From Jiangella endophytica (GTDB lineage Bacteria > Actinomycetota > Actinomycetes > Jiangellales > Jiangellaceae), in NCBI RefSeq assembly GCF_003427025.1, contig NZ_QVAI01000021.1:1-64000 (forward strand): a stretch of DNA of 64,000 nucleotides, read 5' to 3'. The translations under genes were made by a program, and so were the position numbers. Below, piece by piece: positions 1 through 8,840 of the stretch. Within the stretch, counting starts at the first letter, position 1; each line of letters starts with the position of its first letter. The notes beneath the pieces were generated by a model. It ran no database searches. It was not told the DNA's origin and saw only the letters and a list, made by a program, of their open reading frames with translations.

Positions 1-86
1 GGGTGCGTCCGAGTGTCGTGATCGTGTTCGGTGGCGGCATGTCAGCGGCCCCCTCGGAGTCGCGGCCACACCGCTGAGAACCGTGG

Positions 87-132
87 TCATGGCGCTGTTG
101 GTGTCGCCAGAGCAGCAACAACAGCGCCATGA
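87..132. repeat. 14-bp inverted repeat (hairpin) in gene-free left end
   Basis: Perfect 14-bp arms at 87-100 and 119-132 (TCATGGCGCTGTTG and its complement) with an 18-nt loop. It lies in the 608-bp stretch without a gene, so it could be a terminator for a gene left of the window or a dispersed palindrome. No second copy was seen in this window. Confidence 0.6.
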
Positions 133-223
133 TTCCGGCCCTCGCCGGCGCATCCGCCCACCGGGCTCACCGTGGTGCTCCCGCCCGCTACGCCCGTCCG
201 TCCCGTCCGCCGTGCCGAACTCA

Positions 224-297
224 AGTTGATCTTGGAGTTCTTCGGCCATCTATCGGACATTTCGAGCAGGAATTGCCGAACAACTCCAAGATCAACT
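224..297. repeat. Palindromic element family A, copy 1
   Basis: Left arm 224-246 and right arm 275-297 pair over 23 bp with one mismatch. The arm core is TTGATCTTGGAGTT. The loop carries CTATCGGACATTTCG, which recurs with one base changed in the loop of the second copy at 15646-15716, there in the opposite orientation. Arms and loop are both conserved, so this is a repeated element about 72 bp long rather than two unrelated terminators. Confidence 0.75.
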
Positions 298-608
298 CGG
301 GTGGGGTTGGGTGGGGTGAGGGCTGACTGGGTGGGGCTGGCTGGACGGGGGCTGGCTGGATGGGGCTGGCTGGACGGCGGCGGGGCCTGGGATCTGCCGG
401 CCGGGCGTCCTTGCTCGCTCTGCGAGCACGTCACTCGCCTGACGGCCGCATGGCGACCCATGGCCGCGCGTGTCCGGTTGCTTCGGCGGGTGGGGTGCGC
501 CTGCCGGGGGTGAGGGCGCGGAAAGGGGCGGCCGGCCCCGCGACCGTCAGGGGGGATCGGGTCGCGAGACCGGCCGCCGGGGCGCCGGGGTGCCCCGACT
601 CGGGCGGG

Positions 609-2132
609 TCAGCGGGAGATGCGAACGGCGTCGGCCTCGATGGATCCGGCCGTGGAGGTCCAGCGGCTGACACCGACCACCGGGCGGTTGCCGGCGGCCA
701 GCGCGAACGTGCCGATGCCGACCCACCGGCCGCCGTTGCTGCGCTGGTCGATGTAGACCGTCTGGTTGCCGCTGGACGTGGCGACGATATACGGGGTGCG
801 GGAGTTGTTCGCCGGGTCCTGCGGGTACCAGGCCTCGACGCGGTAGTTGCCGGCCGACGGGATGTTCGCACTGAACCAGGCGACGTCGCTGGACAGCACC
901 GGCTGGGCGTGGCGGTGGTTGCTGCCGTACTGGCCGGACGCCGACGCCGTGACCCAGTTGGCGCTGGCGGTGAACGCGCCGCCGTTGTCGACGATGACGC
1001 TCCACTCGGGCTCGCCGCCGCCACCGTTGACGTAGCCCATGTAGCGGTTCCAGTCCCAGTTGGGGCCGGGGTCGGTATGCGTGGCGCCGGGCGCCTCGCT
1101 GTGCGCGATGATGTTCGTGCGGGTGCGTGGGATGCCGTACCGGTCGCAGACGTGCCGGGTCAGTGCGGCCGACGAGCGGTACATGGCCTCGGTGTACCAG
1201 GCCGGGTCGTTGACCCAGCCCTCGTGCTCGATGCCGATGGACCGGTTGTTGGTGTTGCCGACGTGCCAGGCGACGTCCTTGTTGCGCACCATCTGCGTCA
1301 CCTCGCCGTCGGACGACCGGATGACGTAGTGGGCGGACACGTTCGCGCTCGGGTTCTGGAACCACGAGATGCAGCCGGCGTACGAGCCCTGGACGGTGTG
1401 GATGACAACACGATCGATCGCGTAGTCACTCGGCCGGTTGGCGACGCGGTAGTTGCCGGAGTTGGCGGCCACCCAGCGGGCCGGCGGGTAGTCGTCGGTC
1501 ATGACGGAGAACCGCTGGTCCAGCGTGGGGACGTCGGCGAACGAGCCGTATCGCGGGGCGACCGGGCGGGCGGCGACGGTGAACGTCTCGCCGTTCGCCT
1601 GCAGAGCCAGCCCGCGTTCGAGCGTCTCGTAGACGGTGTCGGCTTCCAGCCGGGCGACCGAGGGGTCGGCGTAGCCGGAGTAACGGGCGACGGGCTCGTA
1701 CCAGGCGTCGACGCTGCCGCGGTCGGCGGCGGCCAGTCCGGCGTCGTCGGCCAGTGAGCGCAGCAGTGCGGCGGCGCCGTCGACGTTGGCCGTCACATCG
1801 GTCTTCAGTGCGTCCGTGTCGTGGCCGGTGAGTGCGGCGGCCGTGCCCAGCGTGTCGGTGGACGGGTTGCTGATCAGGTGCATGACGCCGTAGCCGCCGG
1901 CCTGGCTGGGCCGGCCGGCGTGGTCGTCGATGCGGGTGACGGTGTGGGCGAGCGCGACCAGCAGGTCGCGCGGCACACCGCGCCGGCGGGCCGCCGCGGT
2001 GAACGCGGCGGTGAGGTGGGTGACCGGCCGGACGGGGCTGCCGGCGGCGTTGGCGGCGGTGGTGACGACTGGCGTCACGACGATGGCGGCGCCGAGCGCC
2101 AGGACGGCGCGCCGGCTGGGTTGACTCGTCAC
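609..2132 (-). CDS. Secreted N-acetylmuramoyl-L-alanine amidase-like protein with C-terminal golvesin-type domain
   Basis: 507 residues. The N-terminus has a twin-arginine-like signal (SRRAVLALGAAIV, then an Ala-rich stretch), so export is predicted. Residues about 60-170 look like a helical lysozyme/NLP-type region. Residues about 205-340 form an Amidase_2/PGRP-like domain with the usual zinc-ligand positions: a His in VVIHTVQGS, a His in IIAHSEAPG and a second His in THTDPGPNW. The last about 130 residues (VDNGGAFTASANW ... IEADAVRISR) match the golvesin C-terminal fold seen on secreted actinobacterial hydrolases. The likely role is cleaving the amide between muramic acid and the stem peptide in cell-wall material. 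It lies 107 bp downstream of the RamB-like regulator on the same strand and probably has its own promoter. The amidase domain is confident; substrate and bond are inferred. Confidence 0.85.
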   Translation of the reverse strand: MTSQPSRRAVLALGAAIVVTPVVTTAANAAGSPVRPVTHLTAAFTAAARRRGVPRDLLVALAHTVTRIDDHAGRPSQAGGYGVMHLISNPSTDTLGTAAALTGHDTDALKTDVTANVDGAAALLRSLADDAGLAAADRGSVDAWYEPVARYSGYADPSVARLEADTVYETLERGLALQANGETFTVAARPVAPRYGSFADVPTLDQRFSVMTDDYPPARWVAANSGNYRVANRPSDYAIDRVVIHTVQGSYAGCISWFQNPSANVSAHYVIRSSDGEVTQMVRNKDVAWHVGNTNNRSIGIEHEGWVNDPAWYTEAMYRSSAALTRHVCDRYGIPRTRTNIIAHSEAPGATHTDPGPNWDWNRYMGYVNGGGGEPEWSVIVDNGGAFTASANWVTASASGQYGSNHRHAQPVLSSDVAWFSANIPSAGNYRVEAWYPQDPANNSRTPYIVATSSGNQTVYIDQRSNGGRWVGIGTFALAAGNRPVVGVSRWTSTAGSIEADAVRISR

Positions 2133-2239
2133 TGCGGATCCCCTCTGTCGCCCGGAGCCGGCGGATCGCGCCGGCCGAGTAACAGCAGAACCTACCGACA
2201 GTTTGTGGGTCTGTCACCAGATTCCGGAAGAATGTCCGG

Positions 2240-3682
2240 TTAATCGGACCCGGCTCCGGAGTGTCGTTCCAGGAAGGCGTAGACGTCGGTGTCGTCGACT
2301 CCCGGAAACGTGCCTGGAGGCAATGCTGCCAAGAGGTGTGAGTGGACCCGCGCGCTGGGCCAGGCGCGACTGGCCCAGCGACCGGCCAGCGCGGCCGGCG
2401 GGCGGCGGCAGCAGGACGGATCGGGGCAGCTCGACGTGGCCCGGACGGTGGTCTCGCGGCCCTGGAACCACTTCGAGTGGGCGTACGGCACTCCGATGTC
2501 GATGGCGAAGTCGCCCTCGGGTGTGCTCTCGACGTGGGTGGTGCACCAGTAGGTGCCGCGGCCCATGTCGGTGTACTGGTGGTGGGTGGCGTAGCGGTCC
2601 GGCGCGGCGAACACCGCGCGGGCGGCCCAGAATCGGCAGACCAGCTGGCCCTCGATGGCCCCGGTGACGTCGGTGGGGAACGTGACGTCGTCGTTCTCGT
2701 ACGCCTTGTAGATGACGCCGTCCTCGCCGACCCGCATGAAATGCACCGGCAGCCCGAGGTGGTGGGTGGCGAGGTTGGTGAACCGGTGCGCGGCGGTCTC
2801 ATAGGAGACGGCGAACACGTCGCGCAGGTCGTCGATGGCCAGTTCGCGCCGGGCCTTGGCACGCTGCAGGAAGCCCGCGGCGGCCGCTTCGGGCATCAGC
2901 AGCGCGGCGGCGAAGTAGTTGGTCTCGACCCGCTGGCGCAGGAAGTCGGCGTAGTCGGCCGGCTCGCGGTGGCCCAGCGCGAAGTGCCCGAGCGTCTGCA
3001 GGACGATGGCCCGCGGGTCGTGACCGCCGCGCCCCGCCGCAGGCAGGAAGATGCGCCGGTCCTGGAGATCGGTGACGGAGCGCGTGGCGCGCGGCAGGTC
3101 GGTGGCGCGGTGCAGCGTGAAGCCGAGGTGCGTGGTCAGCTCGCCGACGCCGCGCTCGGTGAGCGGCCCGCCGTCGTGCCCGACGGCGCGGGAGATGCCG
3201 GCCGCGATCTGCTCGATCTCGGCGAAGTAGTTGCCGCGGTCGCGCATCTGCCGGCGCAGTTCGGCGTTGGCCCGGCGGGCCTCCTCAGGAGTGGCGGCCT
3301 GCTCGGTGGCGCGCCGGTGCAGCTCGCGGTGCAGCCCGACCAGCGACTCGAGCACGTCCGTCGGCATCGTGCTGCTCGCCGTCACGTGCGGCAGCCCCAG
3401 CGTCGAGTACAGCGCATCGGCCTGGGCGTGCTCGAGCGCGATCTCCAGGGCGGCGCGGTGTGACGGGGGCTCCGGCTTCATCAGGTCGGTGACGTCGACG
3501 CCGAGCGCCGTCGCGATGGCCTGCAGCAGCGTCAGCCGCGGCTCGCGCCGGCCGTTCTCGATCTGGGAGAGCAGCGACGGTGCGCGGTCGACGGCGGCCG
3601 CGAGCGCGCCGAGCGTGAGTCCGGCGGCCTTCCGGGCGTGCCGGACGCGGCGGCCCAGGGTCACGAGGTCGAGATCGGCCAT
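2240..3682 (-). CDS. XRE-family regulator with IrrE-like and DUF2083 domains (RamB/ScfR type)
   Basis: About 480 residues. An N-terminal XRE helix-turn-helix (residues 6-62, RRVRHARKAAGLTLGALAAA) is followed by an IrrE/ImmA-like middle region and a C-terminal DUF2083 region with scattered Cys and His. This layout is that of short-chain fatty acyl regulators, including RamB, which controls isocitrate lyase and acetate genes in corynebacteria and mycobacteria. The divergent neighbour is aceA, which supports that role. I start at the ATG at 3682 because GGGGAGGG precedes it; an ATG at 3739 would add 19 residues and run through the operator-like repeats at 3693-3719. It probably senses an acyl-CoA or propionate-linked signal and represses or activates aceA and itself. 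Confidence 0.85.
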   Translation of the reverse strand: MADLDLVTLGRRVRHARKAAGLTLGALAAAVDRAPSLLSQIENGRREPRLTLLQAIATALGVDVTDLMKPEPPSHRAALEIALEHAQADALYSTLGLPHVTASSTMPTDVLESLVGLHRELHRRATEQAATPEEARRANAELRRQMRDRGNYFAEIEQIAAGISRAVGHDGGPLTERGVGELTTHLGFTLHRATDLPRATRSVTDLQDRRIFLPAAGRGGHDPRAIVLQTLGHFALGHREPADYADFLRQRVETNYFAAALLMPEAAAAGFLQRAKARRELAIDDLRDVFAVSYETAAHRFTNLATHHLGLPVHFMRVGEDGVIYKAYENDDVTFPTDVTGAIEGQLVCRFWAARAVFAAPDRYATHHQYTDMGRGTYWCTTHVESTPEGDFAIDIGVPYAHSKWFQGRETTVRATSSCPDPSCCRRPPAALAGRWASRAWPSARVHSHLLAALPPGTFPGVDDTDVYAFLERHSGAGSD

Positions 3683-3692
3683 GCCCTCCCCG

Positions 3693-3719
3693 TTTCGTGA
3701 AAGTGGCCATTTAGTGAAA
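3693..3719. promoter_or_regulatory. Two 10-bp near-palindromes, candidate RamB-type operator
   Basis: TTTCGTGAAA (3693-3702) and TTTAGTGAAA (3710-3719) are repeated 17 bp apart, between the regulator start at 3682 and aceA at 3814. The RamB motif known from Corynebacterium is a similar short AAA/TTT-flanked palindrome. The site nearly touches the regulator start, which suggests autoregulation. Binding is inferred. Confidence 0.5.
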
Positions 3720-3813
3720 TTCGGCGAATCTTCACCCACTCTAGCGGTGGATCACCCCCTTGTTGCGCCCGCACCGTGGAAGACGTCAGCAATTCACCTA
3801 ACCGGGAGTGAGC

Positions 3814-5136
3814 ATGACGACGACACCCGACCCCGACCTCATGACCGGCGCCGCGCCGGCGGACCGTCAGGCCGCCGAGGCCGCCGCCCTCGCCGAGCAG
3901 TGGGCGAGCGACCCCCGCTGGTCCGGCGTGCGCCGCACCTACACCGCCGAGGACGTCGTGCGGCTGCGCGGCCGTGTCCGCGAGGAGCACACGCTGGCCC
4001 GTCGCGGTGCCGAGCGGCTGTGGGAGCTGCTGCACCAGCCCGAGCACGTGGCCGCGCTGGGCGCGATCACCGGCAACCAGGCGGTGCAGATGGTCCGGGC
4101 CGGGCTCAAGGCGATCTACCTGTCCGGCTGGCAGGTCGCGGCCGACGGCAACACGTCCGGCAACACCTACCCGGACCAGAGCCTCTACCCGGTGAACTCG
4201 GTGCCGACGGTCGTCCGCCGGATCAACAACGCGCTGCTGCGCGCCGACGAGATCACCTACGCCGAGGGCGCCGACCCCGGGTTCGACTGGCTGGCGCCGA
4301 TCGTGGCCGACGCCGAGGCCGGGTTCGGCGGACCGCTGAACGCGTACGAGCTGGCCAAGGCCCTGATCGCGGCCGGGGCCGCGGGCGTCCACTACGAGGA
4401 CCAGCTGGCCTCGGAGAAGAAGTGCGGCCACCTCGGCGGCAAGGTGCTGGTGCCGACGGCGCAGCACGTCCGCACGCTCAACGCCGCCCGGCTGGCCGCC
4501 GACGTCGCCGGCGTCCCGACGATCATCGTCGCCCGTACCGACGCCCTCGCCGCGGAGCTCATCACCAGCGACGTCGACCCGATCGACCAGCCGTTCCTCA
4601 ACGGCGAGCGGACGCCCGAGGGGTTCTACCGGACCCGCTCCGGGGTCGAGCCGGTGCTGGCGCGTGCGCTGGCCTACGCGCCCTACTCCGACCTGCTGTG
4701 GGTCGAGACCGGCACCCCGGACCTCGCGCTGGCCCGCAAGGTCGCCGAGACGGTGCGCGAGCAGTACCCGGACAAGATGCTCGCCTACAACTGCTCGCCG
4801 TCGTTCAACTGGAAGGCGCACCTGGACGACGCCGAGATCGAGACCTTCCAGCGCGACCTCGCCGAGCTGGGCTACCGGTTCCAGTTCATCACGCTGGCCG
4901 GGTTCCACCAGCTCAACTACGGCATGTTCGACCTCGCCCGCCGGTACGCGGAGAGCGCGATGACCGCGTACGTCGACCTGCAGCAGCGCGAGTTCGCGGC
5001 CGAGCGGCTCGGTTACACGGCGACGAAACACCAGCGCGAGGTCGGCACCGGCTACTTCGACCTGGTGTCGACGGCGCTCAACCCGGACAGCGACACGCTC
5101 GCCCTCAGGGGCTCCACGGAGGAGGAGCAGTTCTGA
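3814..5136 (+). CDS. aceA: Isocitrate lyase
   Basis: 440 residues. It cleaves isocitrate to glyoxylate and succinate, the first step of the glyoxylate shunt for growth on acetate or fatty acids. The catalytic signature KKCGHLGGK is at residues about 198-206, and the family motifs [10 protein letters not shown] and YNCSPSFNW are intact. Length and sequence fit the short actinobacterial form. I prefer the ATG at 3814 over the GTG at 3808 because GGGAG lies at the right distance upstream. It is divergent from the RamB-like regulator and shares its 130-bp control region. It ends at the large palindrome at 5143-5222. Confidence 0.97.
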   Translation: MTTTPDPDLMTGAAPADRQAAEAAALAEQWASDPRWSGVRRTYTAEDVVRLRGRVREEHTLARRGAERLWELLHQPEHVAALGAITGNQAVQMVRAGLKAIYLSGWQVAADGNTSGNTYPDQSLYPVNSVPTVVRRINNALLRADEITYAEGADPGFDWLAPIVADAEAGFGGPLNAYELAKALIAAGAAGVHYEDQLASEKKCGHLGGKVLVPTAQHVRTLNAARLAADVAGVPTIIVARTDALAAELITSDVDPIDQPFLNGERTPEGFYRTRSGVEPVLARALAYAPYSDLLWVETGTPDLALARKVAETVREQYPDKMLAYNCSPSFNWKAHLDDAEIETFQRDLAELGYRFQFITLAGFHQLNYGMFDLARRYAESAMTAYVDLQQREFAAERLGYTATKHQREVGTGYFDLVSTALNPDSDTLALRGSTEEEQF

Positions 5137-5142
5137 CGGAAT

Positions 5143-5222
5143 GATCACGTTGAGTACGGGCGCTCCCGCTTCCCCAGGAATGCATGCCTGGGGAAGCGGG
5201 AGCAGCCCTACTGAACGTGATC
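5143..5222. terminator. Long imperfect palindrome, likely bidirectional terminator
   Basis: A perfect 17-bp stem, GCTCCCGCTTCCCCAGG (5162-5178) with its complement at 5187-5203, encloses the 8-nt loop AATGCATG. It is extended outward by a second paired block, GATCACGTT (5143-5151) with AACGTGATC (5214-5222). It fills the gap between the convergent ends of aceA and the GH127 gene, so it could terminate both transcripts. There is no T-run. Confidence 0.75.
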
Positions 5223-5224
5223 GA

Positions 5225-8149
5225 TCAGAAGTCGGTCTGCGACCGGGCCGCCGCCAGGAGGACGTCCTGGCGCTGCCGGCGGGTGTGCCGGCCCGCCTCG
5301 AACCACTCCGCCGAGACCGCCTCGACCCGGCGCACGAACGCGCCGTGGTTCGCGAACGGCGCCGCCTCCCACACCCGGTCGAGGAACGTCTCGCCGTCCT
5401 GGTCGCGGATGGCGTCGTTCGGCACGCCGGTGCGCTGTGACCGGAACACCACCTCCGGCTCGACCCGCTTCACGTACGGGTGGAAGTCGTTGAACTGGCC
5501 CGGCACCGGGTCGGCGACGTAGTACGGCGCCAGCAGGTACCCGTGCGTCGTGAAGTGCATCGACGCGTCGGCCGGTTCGATCGCCGCGCCGAGGTCGCCG
5601 TCCAGCCCGACGTGCGGGAAGAAGGTGAACTCGCGGTAGCTCGGGGTCGAGTCGCGGACCACCATCAGCGTCGGCCCGTACATGATCGACTGCACCGACT
5701 TGTCGTTGAGCGCCTTCTCCGCCCGGAAGCTCAACGGCATCGAGATGTCGACGACGTCTCCGGCCCGCCAGCTCCGGCTGACGGTGACGTAGGACGTCGG
5801 CGTGGCGTCGACCTTCTGGTCCACCCCGTTGACGGCGACCGCGTAGCCCTTCGTCGCCCACCCGGGAACCCGCAGCTTGAGGTCGAGCGGTCCGCTGCCG
5901 GCCTGGAACCGCAGCCGGGTCGAGCCGGCCGCCGGGAACGCCGTCTCCTGCGCGATGACGAAGCCGCGCTCCGGCCAGGTCAGCGTCGCCTGGACGAACA
6001 GGTTCAGGTACAGCGCCGACCCGTCGCCGGACCGGAAGAACACCGTCTCCTGGTACTTCGTGTGGCTCTCGACGCCGGTGCCGTTGCAGCAGCTGCCGTT
6101 GCCGCCGTAGCGGCTGTACTCGACGAACGTGCCGATGCGGCGCGACCGCCCCGGCCACATGTTCTGGTGGTACGTCACCTCGGTGTTCGTGACGCTGTCG
6201 ATGTCGCGGCGGGAGCTGAGGATCTGGTTGTGCAGCGCCTTCTCGTAGAAGTCCATGAGCGCCGGCTCGGGCTCGTGGAAGAACAGGTTCCGGGTCAGCC
6301 GGAGCATGTTGTACGCACAGCAGGTCTCGGCGTGGCGCGGGTCGCTGGTGGACGTGAAGCCCGACGTGATGTCGCCGCGGGCGCGGAAGTGCTCGCTGCG
6401 TCCGGCGCCGCCGTTGCTGAACGTGCGGTGCGGCACCACCATGCCCCAGAAGTTGCGGGCCGCCGTGTGGAACCGCTCCTCGCCGGTGGACTCGAAGATG
6501 CGCAGGTAACCGATGTTCGGCGCCATGTACTGGTTCGCGTGCCGGCCGTTCAGCTGGTCGACGTTGGCGATCGTCGCGGTGAACAACGTGCTGAACGTGA
6601 ACATCTTGGCGGTCTCGAGGAACCGGGCGCGCTGCACCGGGTCGTTCGTGTGCGCCGCGAGCTCGGCCATGACCTCGTTCATCGACCCGGCCTCGCCGGC
6701 GCTGTAGGTGTTCCACATCTGGTCGCGGCCCTCGGGCGTGATGTGGCTCAGGCGATTGTGGACCCACTCGCCCATGCGGAACAGGATCGGCAGCGCGTCC
6801 TCGTTGCCGGTGAGGTCGTAGGCGTTGAGCAGGCCGCGCATGATCTTGTGGTGCGTGTACCAGACCGCCCAGACGGCGTTCGGCCCGCTGTTCGGCTGCA
6901 CCATCGGCGGCTCGATGCGGATGAACTGGCCCTCCGGGAACGCGGCCAGGTAACCCGGGTAACCGGTGCCGACGATCGTGGCGTCGCGGCCGTTCCCCGA
7001 CGCGTCGGGCGCGGTCTCGCCGTCGTCGTCGAAGGTCCAGCGGGCCCGCAGCGCGGCGCCGTCGACGCCGCCGGTCGGGTCCGTGGTGGCGGAGGCCAGC
7101 GCCTGGACCTCGGCCGCCGGCAGCGCGCGGCCGTGCAGCTGGACGTCGTCGACGGCGGCGTTGAGCAGAACGTGGTCGTTGCTGGTGGAACGGCCGATCC
7201 AGTTGCTGACGGTGGCGCCCAGGGCCGCCGGGGTGATCGTCATGGTCGTGTTGACGCCCGCCTCGACACCGTTGACGTAGAGCCGCCCCGTGCCGCCGCT
7301 GAGCGTGACCGCGATGTGCGACCAGGTGTTCGGCGGCAGTTGGGTGGCGCTGTCGATGCGCTGCTCGGCGTTGGCGCCGTCGACCGTGATCGCGAACCGC
7401 GGGCCGATGTCGTTCGAGATGCGCGCGGTGAGCGCCAGGTAGGCGCGCGTGCTCGTCGCGAGCGTGAGGATGCGCGCGTTCGTCTGGCTCGCGCCCGGGT
7501 TCACCCAGGCCGCGAACGTCGCCTCGGTCAGGCCGGTGGTGAGGCCGCCGGGGAGGGTGACGAACTGGTTCGGATGCGGGTCGCTGAGCCGGACCGCGTT
7601 GCCGAACCGGCCCGCGACCCGGCCGAAGGTGCGCTGGTCGAGCGCGTCCTGGACCTTCGCCAGCTCCTCGACGATGTAGTCCAGCTTGGTCAGGAAGATC
7701 TCCTCGCCGGTGGCCGCCCAGCACTGCGCGAGCATCGTCATCCAGTGCCCGGAGAAGTGGCCGCGGAGGAGGTGGTTCGGGGTGTCCCAGCCGCCCGGCC
7801 AGGTGCCCGGGGCGGGGAGGCCGGCGTTCGCCCGGAACAGGTGCAGCATGCGGTCGGGCCCGGTCAGCGCGTCGCCGGTGCCCGGGTAGTTGCGGGCGTA
7901 GTCGAGCATCCGGTCGCGCTTCTCCTTGTAGATGCCGTCGCCCAGGCTGACCTGGTTCAACGCGAACGGCGCCACCTCCCACACGTCTGACGTCCAGCCC
8001 GGCCGTGGCGTCCCGCCGGGGATGGTGGTGGCTGGTGTCGCCTGGGCGGCGGGTGCGACCGCGGTGGCGACGGCCGATCCCGCTGCCGGTGCTGCCGCAG
8101 CCATCGCCCCGAGTCGCAACGCATCTCGCCGGGAGAATCTCTTGCTCAT
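5225..8149 (-). CDS. Secreted GH127-type beta-L-arabinofuranosidase with inserted LamG domain
   Basis: 974 residues. It starts with a Tat signal (SRRDALRLGAM, then an Ala-rich stretch). Residues about 170-353 form a LamG/concanavalin-like jelly roll (AVDDVQLHGRALPAAEVQAL) inserted within the catalytic part. The catalytic region is DUF1680/GH127: the motif HAETCCAYN (about 603-611) supplies the Glu and Cys corresponding to Glu338/Cys340 of the Bifidobacterium enzyme, and GSCCNGTG (about 686-693) supplies the paired Cys corresponding to Cys417/418, so the zinc-thiolate site looks complete. It probably removes beta-L-arabinofuranose or related sugars from plant glycans outside the cell. The start has GAGGAGGG upstream. 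A LacI-type operator lies 38 bp before it. The family is confident; the exact sugar is not known. Confidence 0.88.
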   Translation of the reverse strand: MSKRFSRRDALRLGAMAAAAPAAGSAVATAVAPAAQATPATTIPGGTPRPGWTSDVWEVAPFALNQVSLGDGIYKEKRDRMLDYARNYPGTGDALTGPDRMLHLFRANAGLPAPGTWPGGWDTPNHLLRGHFSGHWMTMLAQCWAATGEEIFLTKLDYIVEELAKVQDALDQRTFGRVAGRFGNAVRLSDPHPNQFVTLPGGLTTGLTEATFAAWVNPGASQTNARILTLATSTRAYLALTARISNDIGPRFAITVDGANAEQRIDSATQLPPNTWSHIAVTLSGGTGRLYVNGVEAGVNTTMTITPAALGATVSNWIGRSTSNDHVLLNAAVDDVQLHGRALPAAEVQALASATTDPTGGVDGAALRARWTFDDDGETAPDASGNGRDATIVGTGYPGYLAAFPEGQFIRIEPPMVQPNSGPNAVWAVWYTHHKIMRGLLNAYDLTGNEDALPILFRMGEWVHNRLSHITPEGRDQMWNTYSAGEAGSMNEVMAELAAHTNDPVQRARFLETAKMFTFSTLFTATIANVDQLNGRHANQYMAPNIGYLRIFESTGEERFHTAARNFWGMVVPHRTFSNGGAGRSEHFRARGDITSGFTSTSDPRHAETCCAYNMLRLTRNLFFHEPEPALMDFYEKALHNQILSSRRDIDSVTNTEVTYHQNMWPGRSRRIGTFVEYSRYGGNGSCCNGTGVESHTKYQETVFFRSGDGSALYLNLFVQATLTWPERGFVIAQETAFPAAGSTRLRFQAGSGPLDLKLRVPGWATKGYAVAVNGVDQKVDATPTSYVTVSRSWRAGDVVDISMPLSFRAEKALNDKSVQSIMYGPTLMVVRDSTPSYREFTFFPHVGLDGDLGAAIEPADASMHFTTHGYLLAPYYVADPVPGQFNDFHPYVKRVEPEVVFRSQRTGVPNDAIRDQDGETFLDRVWEAAPFANHGAFVRRVEAVSAEWFEAGRHTRRQRQDVLLAAARSQTDF

Positions 8150-8186
8150 GTGGCCCTCCTCGTTCCGGACTTCGTCGGCCGCGCTA

Positions 8187-8200
8187 TGTGAGCGTTAACA
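8187..8200. promoter_or_regulatory. LacI-family operator candidate upstream of the GH127 gene
   Basis: The 14-bp sequence TGTGAGCGTTAACA is palindromic at its ends (TGT...ACA) with the central CG typical of LacI/GalR operators. It sits 38 bp upstream of the GH127 start. No lacI-type gene is in the window, so a regulator would act in trans. The rest of 8201-8441 is G-rich and shows nothing further that I recognise. Confidence 0.45.
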
Positions 8201-8441
8201 ACGTGGGTGGAGAGTCCGCTCTGGGCGGATGTGACCTGTGATGTGTGAAATATTGCACTGTGCTGAGGGGCGGGTCAAGGGCGAACGATCATGGACCGGG
8301 GCGGACTTCGGCGTGCCCTCGGGGCGGCATTCGGGGCGGCTTCCGCGCGGGCGGGGCGTCGGCGGTGACGGGTCGAGGGGGTGTCGGGGTCGGCACGCGC
8401 CTCGCCGCGCCCCCCTCACCCCGCCGGCTCGGCGCAGCGGG

Positions 8442-8840
8442 TCAGAGCTTGCGCATCGACCAGGCCTGCTCAGCGGAGTCGACCACCGCGTCGAGGCCCT
8501 GACCGGTGGAGGCGAGCACCGCCGCCGCCACCGCACCCTCGGTGAACGGAGCGTCGGCCAGCCGCACGACCGGCCCGCCGTCCTCGTCCTCCAGGTCCTC
8601 GAGCAGCGTCTTCGACGTCAGTACCGAGCTGCCCATGTCCATGATCACGCAGACGCCGTCGCCGCTGTCGGCGGCGTTCACGGCGCCCGCGATCAGCTCG
8701 ATGCTGGTGCCGAACCGGCCGTCGTCGGTACCGCCGGCGGGGCGGATGGCGACCGACGGCCCGGCGAGCTCGCTCGCCAGTTCGGCGACGGAGCCGGCGA
8801 CGGCAGGACTATGGGAGACCAGCACGATGCCGACCGTCAC
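8442..8840 (-). CDS. dhaM: Dihydroxyacetone kinase phosphotransfer subunit DhaM (EIIA-Man type)
   Basis: 132 residues, a single PTS EIIA-mannose-like domain. The phospho-acceptor is His10 in LVSHSPAVA, and the MDMGSSVLTSKTLLE stretch is typical of DhaM. It takes phosphate from PTS HPr and rephosphorylates the ADP bound to DhaL, so the kinase uses phosphoenolpyruvate rather than free ATP. It lacks the extra HPr and EI domains found fused in Escherichia coli DhaM, so general PTS proteins must be encoded elsewhere. Its GTG start overlaps the dhaL stop by 4 bp (GTGA). Confidence 0.93.
   Translation of the reverse strand: MTVGIVLVSHSPAVAGSVAELASELAGPSVAIRPAGGTDDGRFGTSIELIAGAVNAADSGDGVCVIMDMGSSVLTSKTLLEDLEDEDGGPVVRLADAPFTEGAVAAAVLASTGQGLDAVVDSAEQAWSMRKL

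Larger units (their letters stand above)
1..608. other. Gene-free left end
   Basis: I see no convincing gene here; the open frames are by-products of high GC. Apart from the two hairpins at 87-132 and 224-297 there is a short G-rich direct repeat at about 331-378 built on GGGGCTGGCTGGA. The gene at 609-2132 ends facing this region. Confidence 0.55.
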
